From: Epiperipatus broadwayi
Taxonomy: Eukaryota; Onychophora; Udeonychophora; Euonychophora; Peripatidae
Assembly (NCBI GenBank): GCA_028023455.1
Contig: JAQFVV010013336.1
Span: forward strand, 62,001 to 126,000
DNA length: 64,000 nt
Reading direction: 5' to 3'
In this document: in pieces, positions 11,111 through 23,150 of the stretch
Numbering within the stretch: the stretch's first letter is position 1
How the letters are laid out: every line of letters begins with the position of its first letter
Notes under the pieces: generated by a model
Told to the model about the DNA's origin: nothing
Database searches by the model: none
The model's input: the letters and a program-made list of their open reading frames with translations, nothing else
Program-made: the position numbers and the translations under genes

Positions 11111-13356
11111 TTGTATATCGTATTGAACAGGTACATCCTTAAAAATACACAACTTCATGACCCCATATATTCTAAAACTCCAATAATTTTAATACTATCA
11201 CATTTTAAAATTTCTCAGCCTTTAATTATTCAAAAAATAATCCAAATACACCTTCCATTTGTTCAGAATATCAATACAGATAATATAAATGTAATAATCT
11301 TGTGTTTTATAGGATTAAAATATCCTTTTCCAAGTGTATGTGACACTTTCAACAATCAAAACAAAAAAATATATAAAGAAACCATGATCAGCAAATACCT
11401 GTATATAAATCATTATACTCAACTTTTAACTTCAAATTTACTTATTGCTTCTAACAAGGATACTTGGATGAAAAATCAAGTTAAAAATGCCCCTGGGGCA
11501 GTTTAGCACAGTGAAAGAATTCCAGATTCATGGCATAAATTGTGAGACGACTAATATAATTTTTTTTAAAAATTCAGCTAAAGATTAATAATAATGTGAA
11601 AGGAGCCTTTGACAAATGCGCCTTAAAAATGCTTAAATGACAGCCAATCATAGTAATAATCAATTCAAAACACAAGGCAGAGATTTTTACGAGAAAAAGA
11701 TGGATCCACCTTCTTCTCTACTTAAATATATATATATAAATAAGCCAGACTCAAGCATTTTGAACTAAGAGCTTGATGCTTTAAACACCTTCACATTTAA
11801 TTCACTAAATATTATATATAAATAAACAACGTGAAGATCTTTCAATTTACTACGCAGTAAATTAATAAATGAAATGATAAAATGCTCAAACAGCTATTAG
11901 AGTGATCAAAGCTGTATTCACTTCCTGAACTGTTTTAGTAAATCTAAAAACAAATGTGCACATATCCACAACTGACAATTTTAGTATTTAATATCTGAGT
12001 AACAATCACTTCCAAAAAATGAACATCAAATGTTTCACAATGTTTTTTTTTTAAAATCATGCTATCATTTTTACTCTTAAGAGTACATAATTCTATGATT
12101 TGTTCAATAATCTTTACTTACAACCTGCTTATGCAGTATTAACCCCTTCCACATTCTGACTTTCAACTATATCTTAATCTTCAAGCTGCCATTGCTTAGA
12201 GCATGAATACATCCATGCTATTTATAGTGATGTTTTTTCCATCCAAATAAAACATTCATAATAGACTGTCAATGTTTTTGTGCAAAAAAAATCAATAACA
12301 ATAAATTAATCAAATTCAGGACCTGTATGCGTCGAAACTACAAAAAGAAAAATTTGGTATTTCGATGGTATTATTGTAAAAACCCTATCCAATTCCTAGA
12401 CATTCTAAATTAACGTAGGTGTATAAACAATGATAAAAAAACAGTGTGAAAACTAATTTTTAATATCATCAACCTTTCGCTGATACATTCAAGAATTCCT
12501 AGAATAAAAACTAACAAAATTAGACCTTACAGCAAATCCAATTGCATACAATCTTCTTTCGTTAAATAAATTATTCCGAAAAAAAAAAAAATTATAGACA
12601 TCTCCAGGTACAAATGAATTTCCTTTCTCTACAAGGTTTCAGTAATAAAAAAAAAGTTATATCAATCGTGAATTTTAACAACTCCATTACAAGCACTGAT
12701 TTATATTCAGATCTTGAAGAATCAACATCAAGCAGTTTGTATTATCCCTATACCTGTAAATAAATAAAAAACAATGAAATACTTTCATTATCACTACTAT
12801 CTCTTACTTTGCTACTCCTATTATTTACTGACATTACAACTATTTCTACCACTTCCAGTAACAATCCATTGTCATAACCTGGATAGATTGCATGAGATAT
12901 GCCATACGTATGAGGTAAGCTATTGTTAGAACGTTTTAAGATCTTTCAATATTTGTTGATTAGGAGTGACAAAAGAATATTTAAACAGTTTTTGAAACAT
13001 ACAATAATTTGTCAAATAAAATTATTGTATCAAATCTTAGTTCCAAATTGATTCATTATTGATCTGCTTCCCATATGACATCATGAAGGTTTTACATATT
13101 TTAAATATTTGTAAAAAAAAAAAAATGGACACCATTTTTGTAGATGTACAAATAAAAGATGAAAATATGATTGAACAAATACCTCATATCCATCACTACA
13201 ATGAAAACTCACAAATCAATGGCTAAAAAAAAAAATAAAGAATGAGATTAAAGAGCACAGAAAGAAGACAGAAAAAACCGCTTATATGCAAAATAATATT
13301 GAGCCTTTGTGGTATCCCCATCGTATCCTATAAAGAGAGTAAGGGATACTATTTAC
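11111..13356. other. AT-rich sequence, no supportable gene
   Basis: A 131-codon plus-strand frame at 11111-11506 is the longest open stretch. It is isoleucine- and asparagine-rich, as expected by chance in such AT-rich DNA, and overlaps the end of the minus-strand LINE remnant. I see no domain in it and do not call it a gene. Confidence 0.5.
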
Positions 13357-13526
13357 TAATTACAGTTAATTTCCATATCTCATGACCATTATTCTAACTT
13401 CCAACTTTGAATCCTACTAGAAGCCTAACTTCAGTACTATTTTTAATTATGGCTAATTTCCATATTTCTTGGCCATTACTCTAACTCTGAAGTTTGAATC
13501 AAACTTGACGCCCAACTTCAGCACCC
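13357..13526. repeat. Diverged two-copy tandem repeat, period about 85 bp
   Basis: Two copies share TTTCCATAT, GACCATTA (or GGCCATTA), CTCTAACT-like and CTAACTTCAG-like words in order. They are clearly diverged, so this is an old duplication. Confidence 0.5.
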
Positions 13527-13681
13527 AATACTAACTATGGCATTGACCATCATTCCCATTTTTTAGTAAATCAAATTGATAATGTCCCCTGATCTTCAAC
13601 TTCTAAAGTTGAAACAATCAAGAAAAAAATCAAAAATAAGCTGCATCAAAAAATCCTAAAATTTGAATATATTTGAAATTT

Positions 13682-13886
13682 AAACCACCAAACAGCACAT
13701 GATCTAGATGCAGTGCTCTCAGATTCAAGGCTCCTCACTGGTGAAAGCCACAAGCCAGAAACTAGTCTGGGCATATTGAATGAGTAGGCATTAGATAGGG
13801 ATTTTATGCACAAGCCTTCTGGAATCCATTGATTACTCTGGCTTGCACAGAGTGATACTACTGTGCGAAGAGTTTTGCCTGTTTTA
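13682..13886 (+). mobile_element. Family A ribozyme element with 13-bp target duplication
   Basis: Flanked by a perfect 13-bp duplication, ATATTTGAAATTT (13669-13681 and 13887-13899). The element opens with an inverted end block (AAACCACCAAACAGCACATG), then enters the ribozyme region in plus orientation and ends with the tail block AGAGTTTTGCCTGTTTTAA. The middle of the monomer is missing, giving a 205-bp copy. Confidence 0.75.
13732..13773 (+). ncRNA. Hammerhead ribozyme motif, family A (mutated core)
   Basis: The core reads CUGGUGA in place of CUGAUGA (13738-13744), so A6 is G. Stem II still has GC with GC pairs, GAAA is intact, and the palindrome ACUAGU precedes cleavage base C13767. Probably inactive because of the core change. 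Confidence 0.5.
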
Positions 13887-13899
13887 ATATTTGAAATTT

Positions 13900-14700
13900 G
13901 TTATTAATTCTGAAAGATTTCTAAAGAATTAAATACTTGGGGGGGGGGGGAATTCACATATGAATTATTTTCTATGAATATATTCTTATTCAATAATTAA
14001 TAATAGTACAAAATGCAAATATTTTAAAAAGTTACAAGAAGAATTCTAGCTTGCATAATGAACCAACTTTAAGCATTATAATTTTTTTTGGACCCTTTGC
14101 CTGCTTTAGATTAGTTAAGTTTTATTTATATTAATAAACAGTATTTAACTCTTTAAAAATATCTGGTCTCACAATAAATTTTAAATATCACTTTTGTTTT
14201 AAGTCTTCTCGATTTGAACCTCCTTCTTGGATAAAATTCTAAGAAATATTTTCATATAGCATTCTATTAGTCATAGTAAAAGTTTATTTTTAAAGCTAAG
14301 TTTTCACATTAAACTTATTATAAATGATTACAAATATTCTTTTCAATCACAACAAAAATGGCGTCAGAAGTCTAACTACTATTTTTTGGAAAATTAGATC
14401 AAGTCAAATCAATAATTCTTATTACAATTTATGACTGCTCAATAATAGAAATAATGGACTTACTGGATTTTTTTCCTAGTTGAAATTTCTGCAAATTCCT
14501 TTATATGATCTTTTTTAATAGTTGTCTAAATTATACGCTAAATAAATAAATTACAATAGTTTACTTGTAGAATCAGCCATTCTAAAGATTTATCATGAGT
14601 AATAAATGTCATTTCTAATACAAATGATAGCGTATTCTTTTTATTATTGTTGCTATTATTAGATGCTATAAACTTAACATTATCATGATGTCAAGAATCA
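13900..14700. other. AT-rich sequence with a G homopolymer
   Basis: A run of about ten Gs lies near 13940. Nothing else recognisable. Confidence 0.4.
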
Positions 14701-15430
14701 AGACATTTCTTCTGAATGATTAATCATGTTGGGTTATTTAATATTTCTTATGAATCCATGTGATTTCTCGCATTTTGTCAATACTCATTTTCCTGAGCAT
14801 TATACACTTTTTTTTAAAGAATTTGATTGTCTCATAACTAATCAAAATAATACAATTTCTACCTGCTATTTGTGAAATAAGTAAAAATTATTCTTCCTTC
14901 AAGTCCATAACATTCTAATAAATCTTTCACACATACTTTTTCTACCCTAATTTTCCATTCAATTTTCATAACCAAAGTCACAAAAAATAGTATTATCAAT
15001 CTTCATTTTTAAAGAGATTTTTTTATACCTAAAATCTTTTCCCAATTTTTATTTCAACGATATCTGTTGTTAACATGTGATAAATCTCTTGACTATTGGA
15101 TCTTTTATTGACAATGAATAAACTATAATTAATTTTTTTGTCCTCATTATAAATTTCAAAATCATCGGTTATCCTTGTCACCGCAATCTCCATTTTTATT
15201 TTAACCATAATTCAACCTTTTCATTCTGTTCTTGTACTTCCTGATAAGTGATTTCTGGTCTCCATTTTGGTGCCATTAGCATATATCTAAGGCTGATGAT
15301 ATTTTCTTGACCAATTTGGAATCCATATTTGTCCTCACTAATCAAAAGCAAATAGTGACAATAAAAGGTCCTATCAAATTTATTCGCAAGTCTTAAATCA
15401 GTATATTTCATCATTGCCTGCTTTAAAATT
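14700..15430 (-). pseudogene. Decayed coding region of unknown type
   Basis: Minus-strand frames, joined across stops and shifts, look protein-like. The upstream part is an open frame of 72 codons (15196-15414) containing LMAPKWRPEITYQEVQEQNE; downstream frames contain EIYNEDKKINYSLFIVN, SNSQEIYHMLTTDIVEIKIG, CIILISYETIKFF and DKMREITWIHK. The residue mix is richer in charged and aromatic residues than random AT-rich frames. The style suggests the first ORF of a LINE or another mobile element, but I do not recognise it and name no function. Frames at 16.9-17.2 kb, which read as a short helical stretch (KQMKRELKSSIDQIQAVL), could be the upstream part of the same element. Confidence 0.35.
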
Positions 15431-16255
15431 TTGCTTGCAGTACATATGCATTTTCACAATAAATATGTTTTGGCATATCAGTTTTTATAAGATCATTCGG
15501 TAATTCATCATATTCATCTAAGAATCAAGTTTATAATCAATAACGCATATATTATTCTAATATTTGTCAGCCTTTTCAGTTATCTAATGTATGTATATAA
15601 TAATAACCTGTAGGTTTCCCAAACTAGATAGATGTAGAATGTGATAAATCTTGCTCAATGTAAGACTCTACTCTATGCTGAATAAATAGCATTATTTTAT
15701 TTGCATGCCACATAAAGAAATAAAAGTACAATAGTTTGCAGAATACTGCTAAAAGTCTTTCATTCTTTCATCTGGTAAAAAAATATAAATTGATTTCTAG
15801 AACATGCTGTGGTTTCCAGATTGACTGATATAAATTGCCCAGAAAATTTATTTATTTGGGAATGAGATGGGGGATTGTTATTAAGATGCCTTCCCCTCAG
15901 TTCCTACTACATTGTCATTTTCAAGACTACTCTGATATTAATTTCATTAATGCCAGTTCTTTTATGTAACTTATTTCATCAAGTGATTTATTTGATATGT
16001 TTATGACATAGTTCTTCTATAAATTCCAGCTCCAAACTTTATTATAATCTAGTCACGGGATTTGTCAAACAACTTGATCATAAATTCCAAAATAGTCTTG
16101 TTGTCGTTTATCCAAATTCTTTTCCCTTTTAATAACTTTATAAATATAATTATTCTGCATTTTTTTCTGGGTGCCTATTGAAAAGCTTATTTGGTACGTT
16201 CAGTCTTCAAGAAGTATAATAACTAATCTTTCTTATTGCATTGCCAAATGTATAT
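15431..16255. other. AT-rich sequence, nothing recognised
   Basis: No frame, pairing or RNA signal that I can support. Confidence 0.4.
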
Positions 16256-16469
16256 CATATAATACTAAATCATCCATGCACTTTACTACTGTTACACAAT
16301 GCTTTATTTACCACCCTCTTTTTAAATTTGAATTTAGCTGTTGAAGTTAGGAGATATAAATGTTCTGAAGAAGATTGCTGGGGCAATCGAAACTGTAAAC
16401 TGTAAAAAGGGTGGTAAATAAAGCATTATGAAACAGTAGCAAAGTACATGTATGATTTAGTATTATATG
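16256..16469. mobile_element. Family C inverted-repeat element with hammerhead-like centre
   Basis: Arms of about 65 bases pair almost perfectly: the left begins CATATAATACTAAATCAT and holds AATGCTTTATTTACCACCCT, and the right is its inverse. The middle carries a hammerhead-like motif. The layout matches the elements at 18.8-19.0 and 54.3-54.5 kb although arm sequences differ, so the centre, not the arm, defines the family. The arms probably derive from duplicated target sequence or inverted copying. Confidence 0.65.
16359..16397 (+). ncRNA. Hammerhead-like motif, family C
   Basis: CUGAAGA (16365-16371), one extra A, then a five-pair stem II (GAUUG with CAAUC), then GAAA (16389-16392) and ACUGU followed by A, which could act as the cleavage base in a GUA triplet. 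Stem III would be two pairs, or five bases with a U-U mismatch in a dimer. Stem I is poor. Plausible relic. Confidence 0.45.
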
Positions 16470-17846
16470 TTCAGTCTTATTGCTTTTAATAAATTTCTCT
16501 TCTTTGTTGTTTTTTAATTATGATTTCTATGCATTTTTTACAATTATTACTGTATCCTTGACAATTGTGATTATCTTATTATTTCATCTTAATCAAACTA
16601 TTCTTAGATTCATCTTTATTTTTTTTTTCTTTCTCACTCCCATCTGAATCACCTTCAATTATATTCAAAAATCAATCTGACTTTTTGATTTTAATCCTAA
16701 AAGCACTAAGTATAATACTGAGAATGTTGGATGTGTTTTGTAGGTCTTTCTCAGTTCCAAATAGAGTTTATATTATAATTTATTATCCGTTTCTCAAACC
16801 TTAGTTGCAACATGATACTAAAACTGAATTCTTCCATCATCAGATGTTAAAAAATATAATCCAATCAATTTCTGTGAATTCTATCTAATGGTGTCCATGC
16901 ATATAGTTGACACTTTGTTTGAAAAATATTGTCAATAAAAAAATTAATTGGATGTACAAAAACTTACTATTCATTTTGTATTTTTGCTACTTCCAAATCC
17001 ACATTATCCAATAGCATTTCCTTTCATTTTATTACTTAAAAGAACCTGCCAATTTTATCAATACTGCTTGAATCTGATCAATAGAACTTTTCAACTCGCG
17101 CTTCATTTGCTTGAATTTCTGGACATGATGTCACTTGATCATTTAAAGGATTATCTATATTGTCTAATAGCATTTCCTTCTTTTTCATCTATTAAAGCAT
17201 ATTTGGAAAATTTTATTCTATCTGGCAACTAAAGCTAAACCATTTTTTCTTAGTTGATAAAATATGAATAATGGACAGTATGTTACCCTGATTTAAAATC
17301 GTCCATGTCAATATGTTTGCAAAACATTTCCAACTTCACCACAATCAAATTTTCCTTATCTCACATTTTTTACTTTTTGAGTTCCAATGATTATATTCCA
17401 CTTGTGGCTCTGGATTTTCTTTTCCTGTATAATAATATGGCAATTAGACATACAATTAGATTTTAATTTAGCTTTAGAATTTAGTAATTTCGTCTTTATG
17501 TGTTTAGCATATTGTATTAATTAGCTTTATCGTAGAAGCCAAGCAGTAGTAAAAAAATGGTCTTGGCTGATCCACAACAGAATGTTGAATGTTTTTGGAT
17601 TTAATAAGCTCATATAATATCCTTTATTTTTCTGCCATTTATGATTTTCAATAAATTATATGGGAGATATTTGTGATTGTTTCTCCCATATAATTTAAAA
17701 TTATGTTTGCGATTAATATGAGTAGTAGATGACTTACATCAATATCATCTTATATACTTTTGATGGCCCTAATTTGAATAATAATGTAAAAACATAATAG
17801 AAATAATTTGAAATGAAATAATGAAATAAATTTTGCTTCGATCATT
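16470..17846. other. AT-rich sequence, weak coding traces
   Basis: Apart from a possible helical frame on the minus strand near 17.0-17.15 kb (see the decayed coding region at 14.7-15.4 kb), nothing is recognisable. An inverted repeat around TATATGGGAGA lies at 17.66-17.69 kb. Confidence 0.35.
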
Positions 17847-17967
17847 ATAGAAAAGATTGAAGCTGTAGCAGCTCCCTCTATATAATAGTGCCTTCCAATG
17901 CAATGCTAGTAATCAATGGATGCTGCAAGGTTTGTACATCAAAATATCTGTTGCCTACTCATCCAAT

Positions 17968-18010
17968 ATCCCCAGACTAGTTTCTAGCTTATAGCTTTCA
18001 TCAGTAAGGA
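17968..18010 (-). ncRNA. Hammerhead ribozyme motif, family A
   Basis: On the minus strand: CUGAUGA (17998-18004), stem II AGC with GCU, GAAA, palindrome ACUAGU, cleavage between 17975 and 17974. Stem II has changed from GGC/GCC in other copies to AGC/GCU, a compensatory G-C to A-U swap. An A-A mismatch remains at the foot of the stem. Confidence 0.65.
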
Positions 18011-18331
18011 GCCGTAAGTCTGGCAGCAATGTATCTAAATCTTTGGATCTAATGTATCCCTGCAGGTACAACCTTTTACTTTTAAATTAAGTATAAAACT
18101 ATGAGCCCAACTGAAAACACAATAATATTTTCAATCCAAACTAATTTCGTATACAGTCGTATAGATTTGAATCCAGTTCAGTAATCATATATTTTGGTGT
18201 TTTGGGTTTTTTTAATAATGATAGTGACTAACTTCTTTTGTCTATAATTGGTATTAAATCACTAAAACATCACATGACCACCATTTGTTTTGCTTACACA
18301 ATCAGTAACAATCCATACTATTTAGAAAAAG

Positions 18332-18433
18332 GTTTTGTTTTTTTATATGTCAAATGCATTGACCGGGAAGTGAACCCAAGCCAGTTGCAAAGGGAAGGCA
18401 GCTATGCTAACCACTAGGCCACCAACGCTTGAC
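18332..18433 (-). mobile_element. tRNA-derived SINE
   Basis: On the minus strand the head reads GGTGGCCTAGTGGTTAGC, a good A box, followed about 35 bases later by GGTTCACTTCC, a B box: internal RNA polymerase III promoter elements in a tRNA-like layout. A short A-rich tail follows. Duplicated target TACTATTT-(A/G)-GA-(A/G)-AAAG flanks it (18316-18331, 18434-18449; 14 of 16 match). SINEs like this are copied by a partner LINE. Confidence 0.75.
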
Positions 18434-18781
18434 TACTATTTGGAGAAAGTTGCTACTCTTTTTAAAAAAAAATGGTGTAAGAAAAGGAATGGTGGCCATG
18501 TAATGTTTTAGTGGTTTAATATAGAAAAGATCGATATAGATATATCATATAATAGACAACTAGTTTTAATAAAAACCCAGTAAGCTTTGGAATTGTTTGA
18601 CCTAGTTACACAGATATAGTGTTCTTAATTTATCTTGATTTACAGAAAAACCAAAATATATAACTTGATAGAAATCTCTGATATTTTTGACTTTGCGTAA
18701 CACAATAAATTCTAAGAGAATTGATAATATACTCAAAATCACCTTTTCCTTTATTTTTGCTGTAATATCTTATATAAATCC

Positions 18782-19036
18782 AATTTATCCAAACCACTTT
18801 GAACACATTTTAGCAAAAATCTTTTATTGTACATATTTACATATACACCTACGTTTTGACTGTCCTGCAGTCTTCTTCAGAACCAGTTTACTTTAATCTC
18901 TTTAAAAAAACGTTTTTCTTTTTTAAAAAAATTATCGAAAAAATTATTAAAAAATTATCGAAACATGGATGTATATGTATATATGTACAATAAAATATTT
19001 TTGCTAAAAAGTGTTCAAAGTGGTTTGGATAAATTT
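18782..19036. mobile_element. Family C inverted-repeat element
   Basis: Arms of about 75 bases (AATTTATCCAAACCACTTTG and so on) are inverted copies with few mismatches. Just inside the left arm is a minus-strand hammerhead-like motif: CUGAAGA, a GACUG/CAGUC stem, AAAA (instead of GAAA), then the palindrome ACGU and A. The inner edge of the right arm keeps a GAAACAUGG fragment, so both arms end in ribozyme-like sequence. Short frames across this palindrome are not genes. Confidence 0.65.
18848..18886 (-). ncRNA. Hammerhead-like motif, family C
   Basis: The minus strand carries CUGAAGA, an extra A, five-pair stem II GACUG with CAGUC, then AAAAC-GUA. The G of GAAA is lost, so it is probably dead. 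Stem I offers only G-U wobbles. Confidence 0.4.
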
Positions 19037-19546
19037 GATAACATTCGTTACTTTTTGAAACAAATTTGTATTGTGATATTTAACTCAATATTTGATATTT
19101 TTCTAAAATATTATATACCTGGTAGTATATTTCTATTTTTTCATAAATGAATGTATGGTATTAATGAAAATGCTAATATTTTACAATCTATGCCATCGAC
19201 CGATCTTTAGGCAGCAACGATCTCAAATATAAGCGGTCTACACTTAGACTGCTTCTTTAAATAAACATCATTATCATATTCAACATGAATTCAAGAAGAT
19301 TATTATAATTATCTAGATTGGGAACATTTGAAACATTTTGATAATTTAAGTTATAGCAAGCTATCATAACAAACTGTAAGAAAGCTCTTTTCAGATTTTT
19401 TTTTTCCTTTGTTTAAAAATTTTATTTATATAAAATCAACACCATAAATATTTTATTACTGATGAGGTCACTTTGAAGTTTTGATAATACATGAAATTTG
19501 GTAACTTATTGTGTATAGTATTCAACCAATAGAAATTAAGTTTCTA
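19037..19546. other. AT-rich sequence, nothing recognised
   Basis: No supportable feature. Confidence 0.4.
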
Positions 19547-21148
19547 ATCATCATCAACCATTATCAATCCACTGCAGGATGAAGGTCTCTCCAAGTTTAA
19601 TCCATCTTTTCCGATCTTTAGCTTCTCTTCTCCACATCACCCCTGCACACTTTCTTATTTCATCCATCCATCTCACATGTGGTCTCTTTCTGGGTCTTTT
19701 ACAATCTCTTGGAATCCAGTTTAAAATTTCAATTGTCCATCTATTATCATCTCTTCTAGCAATATGTCCAGCTCAACTCCATTTCAATCTTTTAATTTTT
19801 TCAATAAGGTCAGTAACACCTGTTTGTTGTCTTACCCATACATTGTGTTTTCGATCTCTTCTTGTTACTCCCAACATGCATCTCTCCATACTTCTTTGAG
19901 TGGTCTGAAGTCTCTGTATTGCTCTTCTATTAAGTGTCCAAGTCTCAGATCCATAAGTAAGAACTGGTAAAACACATTTGTTAAAACCCTTCCTTTCCAA
20001 ACACATAAGCATATTTCCTTTTAGTATCAAGTTATTTCTACCAAAAGCACTCCAACCAAGTTTAATTCTATGATTAATTTCTTCCATTATGTTTCCATCT
20101 GTATTAAGAATCTGACCAAGGTTGTAACTGTTAACTTCTTCTAATTCATCATAATCAATCTTTATTTTCATATTTTGAGCAAATCGATTAAACATTACTT
20201 TAGTCTTTTTAACATTTATCTTTAGTCCTACTTTCCTACTTTCATCTGATAATTCCTGCAACATATCCTGCAGCTCTGAAGCATTATTTGCAAAAACAAC
20301 TACATCATCTGCGAAATCTAAATGACTTAAATAATCTCCATTTACTTTCACTCCTTTAGTTTCCCATTTTAATCCACAAAATACTTCTTGCAGCACTGCT
20401 CTAAAAAGTTTTGGAGATATGGAATCACCTTGTCTTACACCTTTCTCAATGTTGACTTTCCCAGTATCATTATGTAATCTAATTGTTGCTGTTGCATTTT
20501 TATAAATATTCTTCAAAATATGACAATATCCTGGATCTATACTTTGATGATCCAATGTTTTAATCACTGAAGAAATATTTATAGAATCAAATGCCTTTTC
20601 ATAATCTACAAATCCAAAACATAATGACAACTCATATTCATTCGTCCTTTCTATAACTTCTCTCAACCCCTGGATATGATCTACTGTACTAAAACCACTT
20701 TTAAATCCAACTTGTTCTCTTGGTTGGTGGAAATCCAATGTTCTCTGTAGACGAGTTGTAATTATCTTGGTAAAATTTTTATTTAAAACTGATAAAAGGC
20801 TGATAGGTCTGTAATTTCTAATATCTTCTTTATCACCTTTTTTAAATATTAATATTATTACTACATTCTTCCAATCATCCAGTACATCTTTATCATTTAG
20901 ACATTTGGTATATAACTTTGCTAAAAAAATTTATATTTCTTCACCTGCTTCTTTTAATATATCAATTATAATTCCATCATTACCTGGAGCCTTTCCTTTC
21001 TTCATACATTTAATTGCGTATCTCACTTCTTCATTTAAAATTCTGGGCAATTCGAAAGATATAATAGATATAGGAGGTACTTGTTCTTTACTACTATATA
21101 ATTATTGATAAAAATCTTCTACCAATTTCATGATGTCATCTAATACAA
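19547..21148 (-). mobile_element. RTE-type LINE, 5'-truncated, minus strand
   Basis: Reads as the 3' part of the RTE family seen at 44.3-47.0 kb, starting from the TGATGATG-type tail and going back through the C-terminal domain and the full reverse transcriptase to a point just before KLVEDFYQ. Sequence is very close to the plus-strand copy, so this insertion is fairly recent. Frameshifts break it: one loses a lysine and tyrosine in the YKYLGQI motif, another splits off the N-terminal part of the enzyme near 20.75 kb. The truncation falls next to a second LINE type. Confidence 0.9.
19773..20738 (-). pseudogene. RTE reverse transcriptase fragment
   Basis: An open frame of 321 codons covers the core of an RTE reverse transcriptase. 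Seen in order: the finger motif REQVGFKSGFSTVDHIQ, catalytic motif A (FGFVDYEKAFDSI), GVRQGDSISPKLF, the catalytic FADD box within HLDFADDVVVFA, LKINVKKTKVMF, and the start of the C-terminal LGVTRRDRKHNVW region. The first fingers and the last C-terminal part lie in other frames, so it is a broken gene. FADD replaces the more usual YADD, as in the copy at 46 kb. The enzyme would copy LINE RNA into DNA at the target site. Confidence 0.85.
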
Positions 21149-21149
21149 T

Positions 21150-22095
21150 GGTATAATCTATTTTCGCTAACATGATCAAAAACCAATTGTAGACGTGTGA
21201 TATGATATGATGCACTGTGACTTCTCCTTAGATAGAGTCAGAAATCTCTCAGCAACTATGTCCAGAGAAATCTGTTAGCCACTTTACCTTCTCTTTCCAT
21301 TCCCCACCCTAAGTTTTCCCATAATCTGCTCCATCCCACTTCCACAACATAATCTTTGTCAACTCCATGGCCTTCATATCTAAATCCCCCTTATCTTTTC
21401 CCAAACCCAGCATAAAAACCAATAACCCACTTTCTGTATAATCACTTAGTTCATATTTATTCATCCATAACTTCATTATTTGTACCCTTTATGCTTTCAA
21501 GTATTTAAGTTCAACTAACAAATGCCTAAAATTTTCTATGCCTTCCTTACACAATTTGCAGACTAAATCACCCATATTTTTCCATTTACGTGTATATTTT
21601 CTTGTTGCTAAAGATTTGTTCGAGACTTAAACAATAAACTACTTTCCCTGCTATTATCATAAATAAACTCACACCCAATATTCTGTTTACTTCTATATAT
21701 ATTTAAGCTCTTTTTACTCTCCATATTAGTTCTCCACCTCTCTAATTCCCTATTCTTTATTAATGCATCTATTCTTTTGTCCCATTCCTTACCACTATAA
21801 CACTCAATCCTCCTAACACAATCATCCACCTTTTATACAAGTATACTGATATAAATTCTTTATCCAAATCTTTTGCATACATCATTACCTTTCTCACCCA
21901 CCTTGTTGCCTGCCCTTTACTCGTAACCCAATTAAATACTATTTTAGCTGTTCTTTTATTATCCACAAACTGCAACCTACCAAATCTAGTTAACGCCCTC
22001 TGGTATCTACTGAGTACATAAGATTTGCACAAGCAGCAATTGAATAAAGACATCAACAAGGTGTAAAGAAGAGAATGTAAGTTTAGATCCATGTC
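21150..22095 (-). mobile_element. 3' end of a second LINE type, with zinc-knuckle-like motif
   Basis: Minus-strand frames show a protein C-terminus: RLQFVDNKRTAKIVFNWVTS, then ALIKNRELERWRTNMESKKS, then NIGCEFIYDNSRESSLLFKS, and then LVCKLCKEGIENFRHLLVE at about 21.53-21.57 kb. The C-x2-C-x8-H spacing resembles the CxxC...H...C knuckle found near the end of several LINE proteins; the last cysteine is lost. A paralogous piece, with the same VDNKR...VFNWV...TRWVRKVM block, is on the plus strand at 52.34-52.61 kb. I cannot name the clade. Frames are broken in at least three places. Confidence 0.6.
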
Positions 22096-23150
22096 TATTA
22101 ACTACTTCAGTTATTATTATTAATTATCATCTCAAACAAATCATTATTATGTTCACTTTCACAGAACAGAAATTCATTATCCTAGTATCAATGAACATTT
22201 ATTAAGTGCTAAAATTCGGGCATTTAAAAGAAAAAATTTCTATATATCTTCTATTTTATTTATAATACACACAAAAAAAGCATGAACCCTTTATATTATA
22301 TATATATTTGTCTTTGTTCGATCAACTTTTGTTTCATTTTTTGTATCACTGCAGAAATAAAAAATGATTTATAAAGCAGAAACAAATGTGCCTATTCAAA
22401 AAAGGGGAAATAATATTATAGAAAAATATATTTCAAATTAGTTTTTTTTTTTCGTAAGAGAAAAAAGAATTAATCAAAAAAAAAAAAAAACTTAAAAGAA
22501 TTTTTTTCCCCCTTTGATAATAATAAATCATCAGAAATTACATATATTACGCAATTATGTAAAAGCAAAAAAAAAAAACTAAATTCATAATCAACATACT
22601 ATATATATATTTTACATCATTTGGGAGTCTCCTAAACTCAATACCTATATAAATACTGGTTGTGTCTTGAGACAATAAGCCATGGCAAGATGTATGTTGG
22701 GATCTCTAGTCTTGAAATAGATCAGTCTCTGTTAAGAATCGACAAATAATCAGATACATACACACAGTACATGTGGAATTATAATGAAAAAAGGAGTCGA
22801 TGTTTACGATGCTATAATAAATTGTGCTAAAACGGTAGTAAGCAAATGTTTTGGAGTAATATGTGTGCGTATATATATATCTGTGCGGACTTACATTTTT
22901 CCTCAATTCATCAAATGAGTTAATATTATTATATCCATTCAAACTCTTAACTACTATAAAAATTATTAAAACGCACATCTATGTTTACAGTGCAAGGTGA
23001 TACATTCTGTAGATTTTAATGATTAATCAGCTAAAGATATGCAAAACTTTTTAACAAAAAAAGAAAGAAATAAGAACTCCCATCGTCCGCAACAAAGAAC
23101 ACTGCAACTATAAAGATTTTAAAATAGGTCTCAATTCTAAACGAATAATA
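22096..23150. other. AT-rich sequence, nothing recognised
   Basis: Includes A/T homopolymers and a TA-rich stretch near 22.6 kb. No gene or element supported. Confidence 0.4.

Larger units (their letters stand above)
17861..18520 (-). mobile_element. Family A ribozyme element with nested SINE
   Basis: Flanked by a 14-bp duplication with one mismatch (ATAGAAAAGATTGA at 17847-17860 and ATAGAAAAGATCGA at 18521-18534). Mostly in minus orientation: ribozyme region near 17.97-18.01 kb, then the monomer body (TCAGTAATCATATATTTTGG), then the end block at 18.26 kb and its inverted partner ATGGTGGCCATGTAATGTTT near 18.49 kb. A tRNA-type SINE is inserted at 18332-18433, so the ribozyme element is older than that SINE. 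Confidence 0.75.

Noticed and set aside
11111-11506. 131-codon plus-strand open frame
   Set aside because: Isoleucine/asparagine-rich, expected in DNA this poor in G and C; no motif; not accepted as a gene.
18361-18432. Possible tRNA gene on the minus strand
   Set aside because: Has both promoter boxes but is flanked by a target duplication and A-rich tail; SINE.
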